Assembly (NCBI GenBank): GCA_016711325.1
Contig: JADJTH010000009.1
Span: 124,001 to 188,000, forward strand
Reading direction: 5' to 3'
Origin: Nigerium sp.
Lineage (GTDB): Bacteria; Actinomycetota; Actinomycetes; Propionibacteriales; Propionibacteriaceae
Length of the DNA: 64,000 nt
This document shows positions 35,876 through 44,044 of this stretch, one piece after another. The notes under the pieces were generated by a model. It had not been told where the DNA came from and made no database searches. It worked only from the letters and a program-made list of their open reading frames with translations. Within the stretch, counting starts at the first letter, position 1. Each line of letters starts with the position of its first letter. The translations under genes were made by a program, and so were the position numbers.

Positions 35876-37108
35876 ATGATGATGGCCAGGCTGAAGACAG
35901 CCCTCAAGGTGGGGCTGGCGATGTTCGCGACGGCCCAGGCCGTCACCATGGGCGGCCTCCTCATCCTGGATCGTCAGCGCAAGCGGCACCGCGGGCACGT
36001 GCCCTTCCCGTTCGCGCCACCGCGCGAGATGCCCACGGGCGCCGACCGGGTCACGGTCTACACCAAGGGCCGCGACCTGTACGACGACATGCTCGCCGCG
36101 ATCGACGCGGCCGAAGACACGATCCTGCTCGAGACGTACATCTGGAAGGGCGACCGGGTCGGCCGGCAGTTCAAACGGGCGCTCACCGAGGCTGCCGAGC
36201 GCGGCGTCGACGTCTACGTCTGCTACGACGTGTTCGCCAACCTGGTCGTCCCCCAGCACTTCTTCCAGTTCGGCCCTCGCGTCCACGTGCTGCGCCATCG
36301 CCCGTGGACGGGCGCCCGCGGTGCGCCGTTCGTCCGCGCGCCCGGCCTGAATCACCGCAAGATCCTGGTGATCGACGGCCAGGTCGGCTTCGTCGGCGGG
36401 TACAACCTCGGTTCGCTGTACGCCAGCCGCTGGCGCGACACCCACATGCGCGTCCGCGGGCCGGCGGCGGCCGAGCTCGAGAACGCGTTCGTCGACTACT
36501 GGAACTCCTCGCGCGGGCGTCGTCATCCGGCGCTGCCCCAGCCCGACCACCGCACGTGGCATTCCCCGATCACGGTCGTGCGCAACGTGCCGAGCGTCGC
36601 GGTCTACCCGATCCGCTACATGTACCTGGAGGCGATCGACCGCGCCCGCGAGCGGATCTGGCTGACGCACGCCTACCTGATCCCCGACGACGACCTCACG
36701 CTCGCGCTCGTCGAGGCCGTGGAGCGCGGGGTGGACGTGCGCATCATCGTGCCCGCCGAGTCGAATCACATCATCGCCGACTGGCTGTCGCGCGGCTATT
36801 ACCAACGGCTGCTCTCGCGCGGCGTCCGGCTGTTCCTCTACCAAGACGCGATGGTGCACGCGAAGACGGCCACCATCGACGGCATGTGGACGACCATCGG
36901 CACGGCGAACCTCGACCAGCTCAGCCTGATCGGCAACTACGAGGTGAACGTGCAGATCCTCGACGCCGGCCTGGCGGCCGAGATGGAACGGATCTTCACG
37001 ATGGACACCGGCAACTGCATCGAGCTGACCCTCGAGGAATGGAAAGCCCGACCGCTGGCGATGAAGGTCTCCGAGACGGTGCTCGCACCGATGCGTCCGC
37101 TGCTGTGA
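35876..37108 (+). CDS. phospholipase D-like protein (cardiolipin synthase-like)
   Basis: The 410-aa protein has one N-terminal membrane helix (about residues 10-30) and two PLD domains. HKD motif 1 is LNHRKILVIDGQVGFVGGYN near residue 160 and motif 2 is MVHAKTATIDGMWTTIGTAN near residue 325; both have the His-Lys-Asp triad. This architecture is that of bacterial cardiolipin synthase ClsA, with one rather than two leading helices. Actinobacteria commonly make cardiolipin with a CDP-alcohol enzyme instead, so a different phospholipid transfer or hydrolysis is possible. Three consecutive ATGs open the gene; the first is used here. Confidence 0.88.
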   Translation: MMMARLKTALKVGLAMFATAQAVTMGGLLILDRQRKRHRGHVPFPFAPPREMPTGADRVTVYTKGRDLYDDMLAAIDAAEDTILLETYIWKGDRVGRQFKRALTEAAERGVDVYVCYDVFANLVVPQHFFQFGPRVHVLRHRPWTGARGAPFVRAPGLNHRKILVIDGQVGFVGGYNLGSLYASRWRDTHMRVRGPAAAELENAFVDYWNSSRGRRHPALPQPDHRTWHSPITVVRNVPSVAVYPIRYMYLEAIDRARERIWLTHAYLIPDDDLTLALVEAVERGVDVRIIVPAESNHIIADWLSRGYYQRLLSRGVRLFLYQDAMVHAKTATIDGMWTTIGTANLDQLSLIGNYEVNVQILDAGLAAEMERIFTMDTGNCIELTLEEWKARPLAMKVSETVLAPMRPLL

Positions 37109-37211
37109 GGCGTCCGGTTCGCGTGCGTGTCCCCTAAGCGACCCCTGACATCGCCCTGATCTCGCCGCCCGGCTCTGGATTCGGGCGGGGCGGACCGCCT
37201 ACCGTCGGGGC

Positions 37212-37472
37212 ATGGGTATTCTCGGATGGATTGTTCTGGGCCTGTTGGCCGGTTCTATTGCCAAGGCTGTCATGCCAGGTGCGCAGGGCGGTGGCTGGCT
37301 CGCGACCCTCGTTCTCGGTGTCGTCGGAGCCCTCGTGGGCGGCTTCATCGGAAGCGCGCTGTTCAACATCAGTTTGGAGCACTTCTGGAGCCTTCAGACC
37401 TGGTTCGTCGCGATCCTCGGATCGCTCGTCGTCCTGGCCGTGTGGGGTTTCGTCACCAAGAAGCGCGCCTAG
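37212..37472 (+). CDS. GlsB/YeaQ/YmgE family small membrane protein
   Basis: This is an 86-aa protein with three hydrophobic segments: WIVLGLLAGSIAKAVMPG, LATLVLGVVGALVGGFIGSA and TWFVAILGSLVVLAVWGF, ending TKKRA. The glycine-zipper pattern and MPGAQGGGW loop define the transglycosylase-associated (YeaQ/YmgE) family, small stress-induced inner-membrane proteins of unknown mechanism. It is followed by a strong terminator, so it forms a single-gene unit. Confidence 0.92.
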   Translation: MGILGWIVLGLLAGSIAKAVMPGAQGGGWLATLVLGVVGALVGGFIGSALFNISLEHFWSLQTWFVAILGSLVVLAVWGFVTKKRA

Positions 37473-37500
37473 TCGCCGTCGACACCCGTCACTGGGTGAA

Positions 37501-37558
37501 CGAATCCGGCGCGCGGCGTGCCTGGGGGGCTCCCCCGGGCCGCCGCGCGCCGGATTCG
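37501..37558. terminator. strong bidirectional terminator
   Basis: CGAATCCGGCGCGCGGCG and its exact complement form a perfect 18-bp stem with a 22-nt loop, between the YeaQ-like gene (plus) and the NarL-type regulator gene (minus) whose stop is 29 nt away. Serves both convergent transcripts. Confidence 0.85.
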
Positions 37559-37586
37559 CGTCGTCTGGGGCCGCGACCGCCCGCGC

Positions 37587-38267
37587 TCACACGAGCTTGC
37601 GGTCGGTGGCCCAGCGGGTCAGCTGGTGACGGTTGGAGAGCTGGAGCTTGCGCAACACCGAGCTGACATGGGTCTCGACGGTCTTGATCGAGATGAACAG
37701 TTCGCGCGCCACCTCCTTGTACGCGTAGCCGCGCGCGATCAGGCGCAGCACCTCGCGCTCGCGCTGCGACAGGCGGTCGAGGTCTTCGTCGATCGACGAG
37801 ATGTCGATCACCCCCGAGAAGGCGTCCAGGACGAAGCCCGCCAGGCGCGGGCTGAACACCGCGTCCCCGTCGGCGATCCGGCCGACGGCCTCGACGAGTT
37901 CGGACGCCGAGATCGACTTGGTCACGTAGCCGCGGGCGCCCGCCCGGATGACGCCGATGACGTCCTCGGCGGCGTCCGACACCGAGACGGCGAGGAAGCG
38001 CACCTCGGGCATCGTGGCGTGCACGGCCTTGATCACCTCGATGCCGCCGCCGCCGGGCATGTGCACATCGAGGAGCACCACGTCAGGACGGCTGCGGGTG
38101 ATCGCCTCGATGGCCGTCGGGACGTCTTCGCCCTCGCCGACGATCGTCACGAACGGCCCGATGTCGTGCTTGACGCCGCTGCGGAACATCGCGTGGTCGT
38201 CGACCACCACCACGCGCCGCTGGCGGGAGGGCTGGCCCGAGGTCTCGGGGGGCTGCTGCTCGGTCAT
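37587..38267 (-). CDS. NarL/FixJ-family response regulator
   Basis: The 226-aa regulator has a receiver domain (about 18-135): the acidic pair VVDDH near 22-25, the phospho-acceptor Asp67 in VVLLDVHMPGG, and YVTKSIS with the conserved Lys near 116. A LuxR-type helix-turn-helix follows (about 160-226, LSQREREVLRLIARGYAYKE and ETHVSSVLRKL). It is encoded with the PspC-kinase gene, overlapping by 4 bp, and so is the expected partner. By location it may control the divergent pspC genes and itself. Confidence 0.95.
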   Translation of the reverse strand: MTEQQPPETSGQPSRQRRVVVVDDHAMFRSGVKHDIGPFVTIVGEGEDVPTAIEAITRSRPDVVLLDVHMPGGGGIEVIKAVHATMPEVRFLAVSVSDAAEDVIGVIRAGARGYVTKSISASELVEAVGRIADGDAVFSPRLAGFVLDAFSGVIDISSIDEDLDRLSQREREVLRLIARGYAYKEVARELFISIKTVETHVSSVLRKLQLSNRHQLTRWATDRKLV

Positions 38268-39556
38268 CGCTTCATCTCCAGGGTTACTTCGGTTCCGCGT
38301 TCCGCGGACGATCTGATGCGCGCCACCCCGTGGTGGCGCGCCATCCGCTCGAGGATGCTGCCTCGGACGCCCATGCGATCCTCGGCCATGTCGTCGACGT
38401 CGAAGCCGGCGCCGCGATCGCGCACGAACACCTCGACGGTCTCCTCCGCGACCTCAGCGTAGACGTCCACGAGCGGCTCGCCCGAATGCTTGGCCGCGTT
38501 CACCATCGCCTCGCGTGCCGCCTTCACGAGTTCGCGCAGCCCGGGCGTGAGGGCGACGTCGTCGCCGACGGTCACGCACTCCACGCTGACCGGGAAGTCG
38601 TCCTCGATCTCGAGCGCCGCCTCCAGGAGCGCCCCCCGCAGCGTGTCGGCCTCCTCGGCGACGCCGTAGAGCCATTCGCGCAGTTCGCGCTCCTGGCGCC
38701 GCGCGAGCCGGGCCACCTCGCGCGGATGGGTCGCCTGGCGCTGGATCAGGGCGAGGGTCTGCAGCACCGAGTCGTGAAGATGGGCCGCCATGTCGGCGCG
38801 GGCGTCCGACAACAGCTTCTCGTCACGGACGCGCAGCAGCGCGCGTCGGGCGCGCAGGACCCAGGGCGCGGCGAGCAGGGCGATCGCCAGGCCCGCCATG
38901 GCGAGGCCGGCGAGGAGGGTGCCGACAGTGCCGAGGCTCGGCAGCAGCAGCAAGGTGAGGGTGATCGCGGCACCCATCGCCACCAGGGCGGCCACGTGGG
39001 CGAGCAGGGTCGTCCAGTGGGCCACGAGCGGCTGAAGCCAGCCCGATCGTCCGCGGGCGGCGTCCGACAGCGAGCCCTGCGCACGGTCGGCCTGCCACCA
39101 GACCAGTCCCGCGCTCACCGCGGCCAGGCCGGTCACCGCGAGCCAGCGCGGATCGCCGCCCCAGCCGAAGATCTGCACCAGCCACAGCCCGCCGACCGCG
39201 ACCAGGCCGACCGCGACCATCTCGCCGATGTTGCGCCCGCGATGCCGGGACGCCTCGATCTCGGCCCTCATGCCCTGGCGCGTCGCGGCGTCCACCCCGG
39301 GCGCCGCGGGGCGCGCGGGCGCGGGCGGGATGACCAGCCACAGCCCGAGGTAGGCGGCCACCCCGGCGAGCTGCCACGCGGTCGCGACCGCGAACAGGGT
39401 GCGCAGCACCAGAGGAGAGATCCCCAGATGGTCGCTCAGGCCGGCGGCCACGCCCGCCACCTGGCTTCGCTCCAGGGGCCGGACGAGCCGCCGCGGCTCG
39501 GACGCGGGGCCGCCGTGAGGCGGCGGCGTCGCGACCGCGAACGACTCCTCGGGCAT
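38264..39556 (-). CDS. PspC-domain sensor histidine kinase
   Basis: A 430-aa protein. An N-terminal PspC domain (about 20-85, RSQVAGVAAGLSDHLGISPL) comes first. Several membrane segments follow (about 50-70, 115-160, 190-235). The HisKA_3 dimerisation region has the phospho-accepting His in MAAHLHDSVLQTL near residue 261. The ATPase domain shows EAMVNAAKHSGEPL (N box) and VRDRGAGFDVDDM (G box). This is the actinobacterial envelope-stress type, similar to kinases partnered with MacR/LiaR-like regulators. PspC here may act as an inhibitory sensor of membrane damage. The start is set by the conserved PspC region and a plausible ATG. Confidence 0.93.
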   Translation of the reverse strand: MPEESFAVATPPPHGGPASEPRRLVRPLERSQVAGVAAGLSDHLGISPLVLRTLFAVATAWQLAGVAAYLGLWLVIPPAPARPAAPGVDAATRQGMRAEIEASRHRGRNIGEMVAVGLVAVGGLWLVQIFGWGGDPRWLAVTGLAAVSAGLVWWQADRAQGSLSDAARGRSGWLQPLVAHWTTLLAHVAALVAMGAAITLTLLLLPSLGTVGTLLAGLAMAGLAIALLAAPWVLRARRALLRVRDEKLLSDARADMAAHLHDSVLQTLALIQRQATHPREVARLARRQERELREWLYGVAEEADTLRGALLEAALEIEDDFPVSVECVTVGDDVALTPGLRELVKAAREAMVNAAKHSGEPLVDVYAEVAEETVEVFVRDRGAGFDVDDMAEDRMGVRGSILERMARHHGVARIRSSAERGTEVTLEMKR

Positions 39557-39677
39557 GGCGTCCAGCCTACTGGGGTGCCGCGCCCGGTCGTCGGGGGGCC
39601 ACACGCACGCGGACGACCGGGGCACGGGGCGGGTGAACCCTGACGGCGTGGCGCCGGATACCGGCCAGAATGGCACC

Positions 39678-40868
39678 ATGAGCCAGCCACCTGTCACGCG
39701 TGACCGCAGCGAGGCGCGTTTCCGGGGCGTGTGCGCCGCGCTGGCTCGCGCCTGGCACGTGGACGCGGTGATCGTCCGCGTGGCGTTCGTGGTCCTGACC
39801 TTCGTCACCGGCGGTTTCGCCGTCTTCGCCTATCTCGCCTTGTGGGCTCTCATTCCCGAACGCGGCAGCACCACCGAGCCGGTGCGCCGGCTGCTGCCGT
39901 TCACCCGGTCCTGGTCGACCGCCACCCTCGTCATCGTGGTGGTGGCGACCGCCGCCGCCGTGGGCGGCGTCGTGACCGGCTCGGGCGCCGGCGCGTTCGT
40001 CCTGATCGCCCTCGCCTGGATCATCTTGCGCTTCGGGTTCGCCGGGCGGCGCTCCGGCCCCTCGGATTCCTCGGTGCCGCCGGCGGCGATGCCCGCGCCG
40101 CGGACTCCGTTCGAGCGGACGGCCGTCGCCTGGCAGCAGCGGCTCGACAACGTGGCGGCCGGGCGTCCCGTCGACTGGTCGCCCGAGCTGGACGATCCCG
40201 ACCCCGCCGGCCTGTACGGCGCCGCAACCGGCGTCGAGGGCCAGCCGCGCACGGGCGCCGCGGCGCGCCGGCGCGGGCGCCGCACGTGGTTCGGCATCCT
40301 CGTCGGCATGGGCGTCGCCGGGGCCGGGCTCGCCGCGGCGTCCGCACTCGGGCTGCACGCCGGCGGCCTGGCGTGGTCGGCATCCACCCTGCTCGTGCTG
40401 GGCATCGCCCTGCTCTGGAGCGCCCGCCCGCTGTCGGCCGCCTGGGGGCGTCCGCGCCTGCTGCTGCCGTTGACCGCGTTGACGGGCGTCGTCACGATCC
40501 TCCTGCTGGCCGGCTCCGTGGTGGCCCCGCCGCAGTTCTTCACCGGCGTCGGCCGCGGCCCCGACGTCGCGGTGACCGAGCGCATCCTGGTGGGCGGGCA
40601 CGTGGTCGACCTGTCCACGCACGCCGTGACCGCCGACGAGACGCAGCGCTTCCGCGTCGACGTGGGCTCCCTGGAGATCGTCGTTCCCGGCGAGGGCAAT
40701 GTGGTGGTCTACGGCCAGGTCGGCGCCGGCGAGATCATCATGCCCGGCAGCGGCGAGGTCTCCGGCGTGAACGCGACCAAGACCTGGACGCGCATCGACA
40801 CGCCCGGCGAGCCCATCCTCACGATCGACGCCAGCGTCGGCCTCGGAACCGTCGAGGTGCTGCGATGA
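39678..40868 (+). CDS. PspC domain protein with multiple membrane helices
   Basis: The 396-aa protein begins with a PspC domain (RSEARFRGVCAALARAWHVD, about residues 8-65) and has about six membrane helices spread over 30-290. It ends in a soluble region (about 305-396) rich in beta-type sequence, FRVDVGSLEIVVPGEGNVVV and VNATKTWTRIDTPGEPI, resembling the adhesin-like/toastrack domains often attached to PspC. It is transcribed away from the PspC-kinase gene with a 121-bp shared promoter region. Likely a stress effector or co-sensor. CAGAAT 6 nt before the ATG could be a leaderless -10. Confidence 0.85.
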   Translation: MSQPPVTRDRSEARFRGVCAALARAWHVDAVIVRVAFVVLTFVTGGFAVFAYLALWALIPERGSTTEPVRRLLPFTRSWSTATLVIVVVATAAAVGGVVTGSGAGAFVLIALAWIILRFGFAGRRSGPSDSSVPPAAMPAPRTPFERTAVAWQQRLDNVAAGRPVDWSPELDDPDPAGLYGAATGVEGQPRTGAAARRRGRRTWFGILVGMGVAGAGLAAASALGLHAGGLAWSASTLLVLGIALLWSARPLSAAWGRPRLLLPLTALTGVVTILLLAGSVVAPPQFFTGVGRGPDVAVTERILVGGHVVDLSTHAVTADETQRFRVDVGSLEIVVPGEGNVVVYGQVGAGEIIMPGSGEVSGVNATKTWTRIDTPGEPILTIDASVGLGTVEVLR

Positions 40869-41044
40869 GGCCCCGCACCGATGTCGCCGCGCTGGTCGCC
40901 GGGCTCCTCGCCTGCGCGTTGGCGGGGCTCGGTCTGTGGGGCGCGTTCGGGGCGATCGCCTGGTCCGCGGTGGCCGTGGTCGCGCCGGTCAGCCTGCTGA
41001 TCGTCGGCGTGATCGGCCTGTTCGCCTCGCGCGAGCGATCGTGA
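40865..41044 (+). CDS. 59-aa two-helix membrane protein
   Basis: A small gene overlapping the stop of the PspC gene as ATGA, hence translationally coupled. The product begins MRPRTDVAALVAGLLACALA and contains two hydrophobic segments (about 8-28 and 33-53, ending VIGLFASRERS). No family is recognised. Its placement between two PspC genes makes an accessory role in the same envelope-stress response likely. Confidence 0.75.
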   Translation: MRPRTDVAALVAGLLACALAGLGLWGAFGAIAWSAVAVVAPVSLLIVGVIGLFASRERS

Positions 41045-41060
41045 CGCCCCTGCGCCGCGG

Positions 41061-41106
41061 TTGTTCCACCTGAAAGCCTCCGTCCTCCCGTTGTCCCACC
41101 TGAAAG
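41061..41106 (+). repeat. direct repeat TTGTYCCACCTGAAAG, two copies 30 bp apart
   Basis: Two 16-nt copies with one mismatch (positions 41061-41076 and 41091-41106) sit immediately before the ribosome-binding site of the small PspC gene. A 30-bp spacing, close to three helical turns, suits cooperative binding of a dimeric regulator such as the neighbouring NarL-type protein. The second copy's end merges with AAAGGA, the ribosome-binding site, so RNA-level control is also possible. Confidence 0.6.
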
Positions 41107-41116
41107 GAAAACCCTC

Positions 41117-41362
41117 ATGACCAGCTCAATGTCTCGCAGTCGTTCCGACAAGGTCATCGCCGGCGTCTGCGGCGGCCTGGCCCGCCAGTTCAACATCGAC
41201 TCCAACCTGCTACGGGTGCTCTTCGTGCTCGCCGCGATCTTCCTGCAGTTCGGCTGGGTCATCTACGTCGTCCTGTGGCTGCTGCTGCCCTACGAAGACG
41301 GTGGTCCCACCGGCCTGGAGTCGCTGAAGCGCCAGTTCAGCAACACCAATCTGGGCAACTGA
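41117..41362 (+). CDS. small PspC domain protein
   Basis: This 81-aa protein is a stand-alone PspC domain: SRSDKVIAGVCGGLARQFNI, then the membrane helix VLFVLAAIFLQFGWVIYVVL and a short polar tail. In enteric bacteria PspC senses membrane damage and binds PspA; in actinobacteria single PspC proteins often lie beside PspC-kinase pairs, as here. It is the third gene of the plus-strand unit, preceded by a repeated 16-nt sequence, and followed by a bidirectional terminator. Confidence 0.93.
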   Translation: MTSSMSRSRSDKVIAGVCGGLARQFNIDSNLLRVLFVLAAIFLQFGWVIYVVLWLLLPYEDGGPTGLESLKRQFSNTNLGN

Positions 41363-41409
41363 TCGGTCGCCTGGTGGCCGTCGCGCCCGCCTGAGGCGCA
41401 CGGTCGACG

Positions 41410-41441
41410 AAGCGGGCGGGGGCATCGGCCTCCGCCCGCTT
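41410..41441. terminator. bidirectional terminator between small pspC and guaA
   Basis: Arms AAGCGGGCGGGGGC and GCCTCCGCCCGCTT pair over 14 bp with one G-U. T-rich TTCG follows on the plus side. It lies 15 nt beyond the guaA stop on the other strand. Confidence 0.75.
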
Positions 41442-41455
41442 TCGTTCGCCCGCGA

Positions 41456-43021
41456 TCACTCCCACTCGATGGTGCCCGGCGGCTTGGAGGTGATGTCGAG
41501 CACGACCCGGTTGATCTCGCGGACTTCGTTGGTGATCCGGGTGCTGATCTTCTCGAGCAGTGCGTAGGGCAGCCGCGACCAGTCGGCAGTCATGGCGTCC
41601 TCGCTGCTCACCGGGCGGAGCACGATCGGGTGGCCGTACGTGCGGCCGTCGCCCTGGACGCCGACGCTGCGGACGTCGGCGAGCAGAACCACCGGGAACT
41701 GCCACACGTCTCGCTCGAGGCCGGAGCCGGCGAGCTCCTCGCGGGCGATCGCGTCGGCGTCGCGCAGCAGGTCGAGCCGCTCCTTGGTGACCTCGCCGAT
41801 GATGCGGATGCCCAGGCCGGGGCCGGGGAAGGGCTGACGCCAGACCATCTCGTGCGGCAGGCCGAGCTCTTCGCCGACGGCCCGCACCTCGTCCTTGAAC
41901 AGCGCGCGCAACGGTTCGATGAGCGTGAATTGCAGGTCGTCGGGCAGGCCGCCGACATTGTGGTGGCTCTTGATGTTCGCCGCGCCCTCGCCGCCGCCGG
42001 ATTCGACCACGTCGGGGTACAGCGTGCCCTGGACGAGGAACTCGATGTCGTCGGCCTCGTTGATGTCGCGGACCGTCCGCTCGAACACCCGGATGAACTC
42101 GCGGCCGATGATCTTGCGCTTGGTCTCGGGTTCGGCGACGCCGGCCAGGGCGGTCAGGAACTGTTCTTCGGCGTCCGCCACGACCAGCTTGATGCCGGTG
42201 ATGCGGACGAAGTCGTCCTTGACCTGCTCGCGTTCGCCCTTGCGCAGCAGCCCGTGGTCGACGAACGCGCAGGTGAGCTGGTCTCCGATCGCCCGGTGGA
42301 CGAGCGCCGCCGCGACCGCCGAGTCGACGCCCCCGGACAGGGCGCACAGCACCTGCTTGTCGCCCACCTGTGCGCGGATCGCGGCGACCGATTCCTCGAC
42401 GATGCTGGCCGGCGTCCAGTCGGGTGCGAGGCCGGCGACGTCGTAGAGGAACTGCGCCATCACCTGCTGTCCGTGCTCGGAGTGCAGCACCTCGGGGTGC
42501 CATTGGACGCCGGCGAGGCGGCGTCGGGCGTCCTCGAAGGCGGCGACGGGCGCGCCCGCGGTGTGGGCGAGCACCTCGAACCCCTCGGGTGCCCGGTGCA
42601 CCGAGTCGCCGTGGCTCATCCAGCTCGCGAAGCTGGAGGGCAGGTTCTGCAGCAGTGCACCCTGCGCGTCGACGGTGGTCGCGGTACGCCCGAACTCGGA
42701 CAATCCGGTCTGCGCGACCTCGCCGCCGAGGGCCACGGCCATGGCCTGGAACCCGTAGCAGATGCCGAAGACCGGGACGCCCAGCGCGAACAGCGCCGGG
42801 TCGACCTGCGGCGCGCCGTCGGCGTACACCGACTGCGGGCCGCCGGAGAGGATGATCGCCGCCGGCTTCTTCGCGGCCAGCGCTTCGACGGACGCCGTGT
42901 GCGGCACGACCTCGGAGTACACCTTCGCCTCGCGGACGCGGCGGGCGATCAGCTGCGCGTACTGCGCTCCGAAGTCGATGACAAGGACGGGCGCGTGCGT
43001 GTCCGCGGCGGCGTGGGTCAT
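41456..43021 (-). CDS. guaA: GMP synthase (glutamine-hydrolysing)
   Basis: A 521-aa enzyme of two parts. The class I glutamine amidotransferase (about 1-200) has the catalytic Cys88 in GICYGFQAM and the His in GVQWHPEVLHSEHG. The ATP-pyrophosphatase part has LSGGVDSA near 236, and the C-terminal dimerisation domain ends DITSKPPGTIEWE. It aminates XMP to GMP. The start is the ATG before THAAADTHAPVLVIDFGAQ; a longer frame begins 14 codons earlier without similarity. The gene is separated from the MaoC operon by a terminator. Confidence 0.97.
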   Translation of the reverse strand: MTHAAADTHAPVLVIDFGAQYAQLIARRVREAKVYSEVVPHTASVEALAAKKPAAIILSGGPQSVYADGAPQVDPALFALGVPVFGICYGFQAMAVALGGEVAQTGLSEFGRTATTVDAQGALLQNLPSSFASWMSHGDSVHRAPEGFEVLAHTAGAPVAAFEDARRRLAGVQWHPEVLHSEHGQQVMAQFLYDVAGLAPDWTPASIVEESVAAIRAQVGDKQVLCALSGGVDSAVAAALVHRAIGDQLTCAFVDHGLLRKGEREQVKDDFVRITGIKLVVADAEEQFLTALAGVAEPETKRKIIGREFIRVFERTVRDINEADDIEFLVQGTLYPDVVESGGGEGAANIKSHHNVGGLPDDLQFTLIEPLRALFKDEVRAVGEELGLPHEMVWRQPFPGPGLGIRIIGEVTKERLDLLRDADAIAREELAGSGLERDVWQFPVVLLADVRSVGVQGDGRTYGHPIVLRPVSSEDAMTADWSRLPYALLEKISTRITNEVREINRVVLDITSKPPGTIEWE

Positions 43022-43080
43022 GGGCCGGATTCTAACGGACGACACCGGACCGGTTGGCGACACCCACCTCGACGAGGCCG

Positions 43081-43110
43081 CGCCGGCGCCACGGCACGCG
43101 GGCGCCGGCG
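43081..43110 (-). terminator. terminator of the thiolase-FabG-MaoC operon
   Basis: CGCCGGCGCC and its complement form a perfect 10-bp stem with a 10-nt loop, 38 nt after the MaoC stop on the minus strand, and insulate guaA. Confidence 0.7.
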
Positions 43111-43147
43111 GGGCGGATCGCCACGGCCGGCCCGTGGGCGCCGCGCC

Positions 43148-44041
43148 TCACGTCAGCGGGGTGACCTCGCCGGTCATGTGGGGGCGTCCGTCGCCGCTGT
43201 GCACCACGAGAAGCGTGCGGGCGGCGTCCGTCTTGGCGGCGAAGCCCACGCGGGCGGGCAACAGGATCGGCTTGGTGAAGCGGACGCCCACCGTGTACGA
43301 ACCCGGCAGGCGCGGCTCGAGCGCCGCGAGAGCGCGGGCGTGAGTCCACATGCCGTGGACGATCGGCCGTTCGAACCCGAACAGGCGCGCGGCGAGCGCG
43401 TTGAGGTGCAGCGGGTTCACATCGCCGGACACCGCCGCGTAGCGGCGACCGAGATCGGCCGGCAGCGTCCACTGCTGGCTCGGGGTCATGGCCGGCCGTT
43501 CCATCGTCGGTGACGCGTCCGTGCCTGGCGCCGTCGCCTCCCAGACGACCGCCTCCGCCGCCCCCGCCGGCGCCGTCGCGCCCCGGGCCAGATAGGTGCT
43601 CACGCCCGTCCAGGCGACCTCGCCGCCCGCGCGGACCTCGCCGATCAGGTCGAACTCGGCCCCCTTGCGGTGTGCGCGCGCCGGCCCGGCCCGGACGACG
43701 AGCGCGAGCTCATCGGTGATCAGGACCGGCCTGCGCAGCGTCATCGTGTTGCGCGCGTGGACCAGGCCCGCCAGCGCGTAGGGGAAGTCGCGTGCGGCCA
43801 TCAGCGCCGCCTGGAGCGGGAAGGTGAGCACGTGGAGCCAGGTGGGCGGCACACGGTCACGCAGCGCGAACCCGCACAGCCGGTCGTAGGCGGCGAGCCG
43901 GGCCACGTCCTGCCGATGCGCGGCGACGATGGCCGTGCGCACGGGCACCGCCGCCGACCGTACCGCCGCCGGCTTCGGCATCGCCGCCCTGGCCAGCAAC
44001 CCGCCGATCGACGGCAGCGCCTCGAACACCAGGTCGCTCAT
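43148..44041 (-). CDS. MaoC-like (R)-specific hydratase/dehydratase, HtdX-like
   Basis: The 297-aa protein has a degenerate hot-dog half (about 1-150) and an active C-terminal hot-dog half with the hydratase-2 motif: LGRRYAAVSGDVNPLHLN, then LFGFERPIVHGMWTHARA near residues 200-235, holding the Asp/His pair. It hydrates trans-2-enoyl-CoA to (R)-3-hydroxyacyl-CoA, or the reverse. Three base pairs separate it from the reductase gene. The order thiolase, FabG, MaoC is that of mycobacterial fadA2-fabG4-htdX, although in mycobacteria fadA2 is divergent. The acyl chain is unknown. Confidence 0.88.
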   Translation of the reverse strand: MSDLVFEALPSIGGLLARAAMPKPAAVRSAAVPVRTAIVAAHRQDVARLAAYDRLCGFALRDRVPPTWLHVLTFPLQAALMAARDFPYALAGLVHARNTMTLRRPVLITDELALVVRAGPARAHRKGAEFDLIGEVRAGGEVAWTGVSTYLARGATAPAGAAEAVVWEATAPGTDASPTMERPAMTPSQQWTLPADLGRRYAAVSGDVNPLHLNALAARLFGFERPIVHGMWTHARALAALEPRLPGSYTVGVRFTKPILLPARVGFAAKTDAARTLLVVHSGDGRPHMTGEVTPLT

Positions 44042-44044
44042 GGC

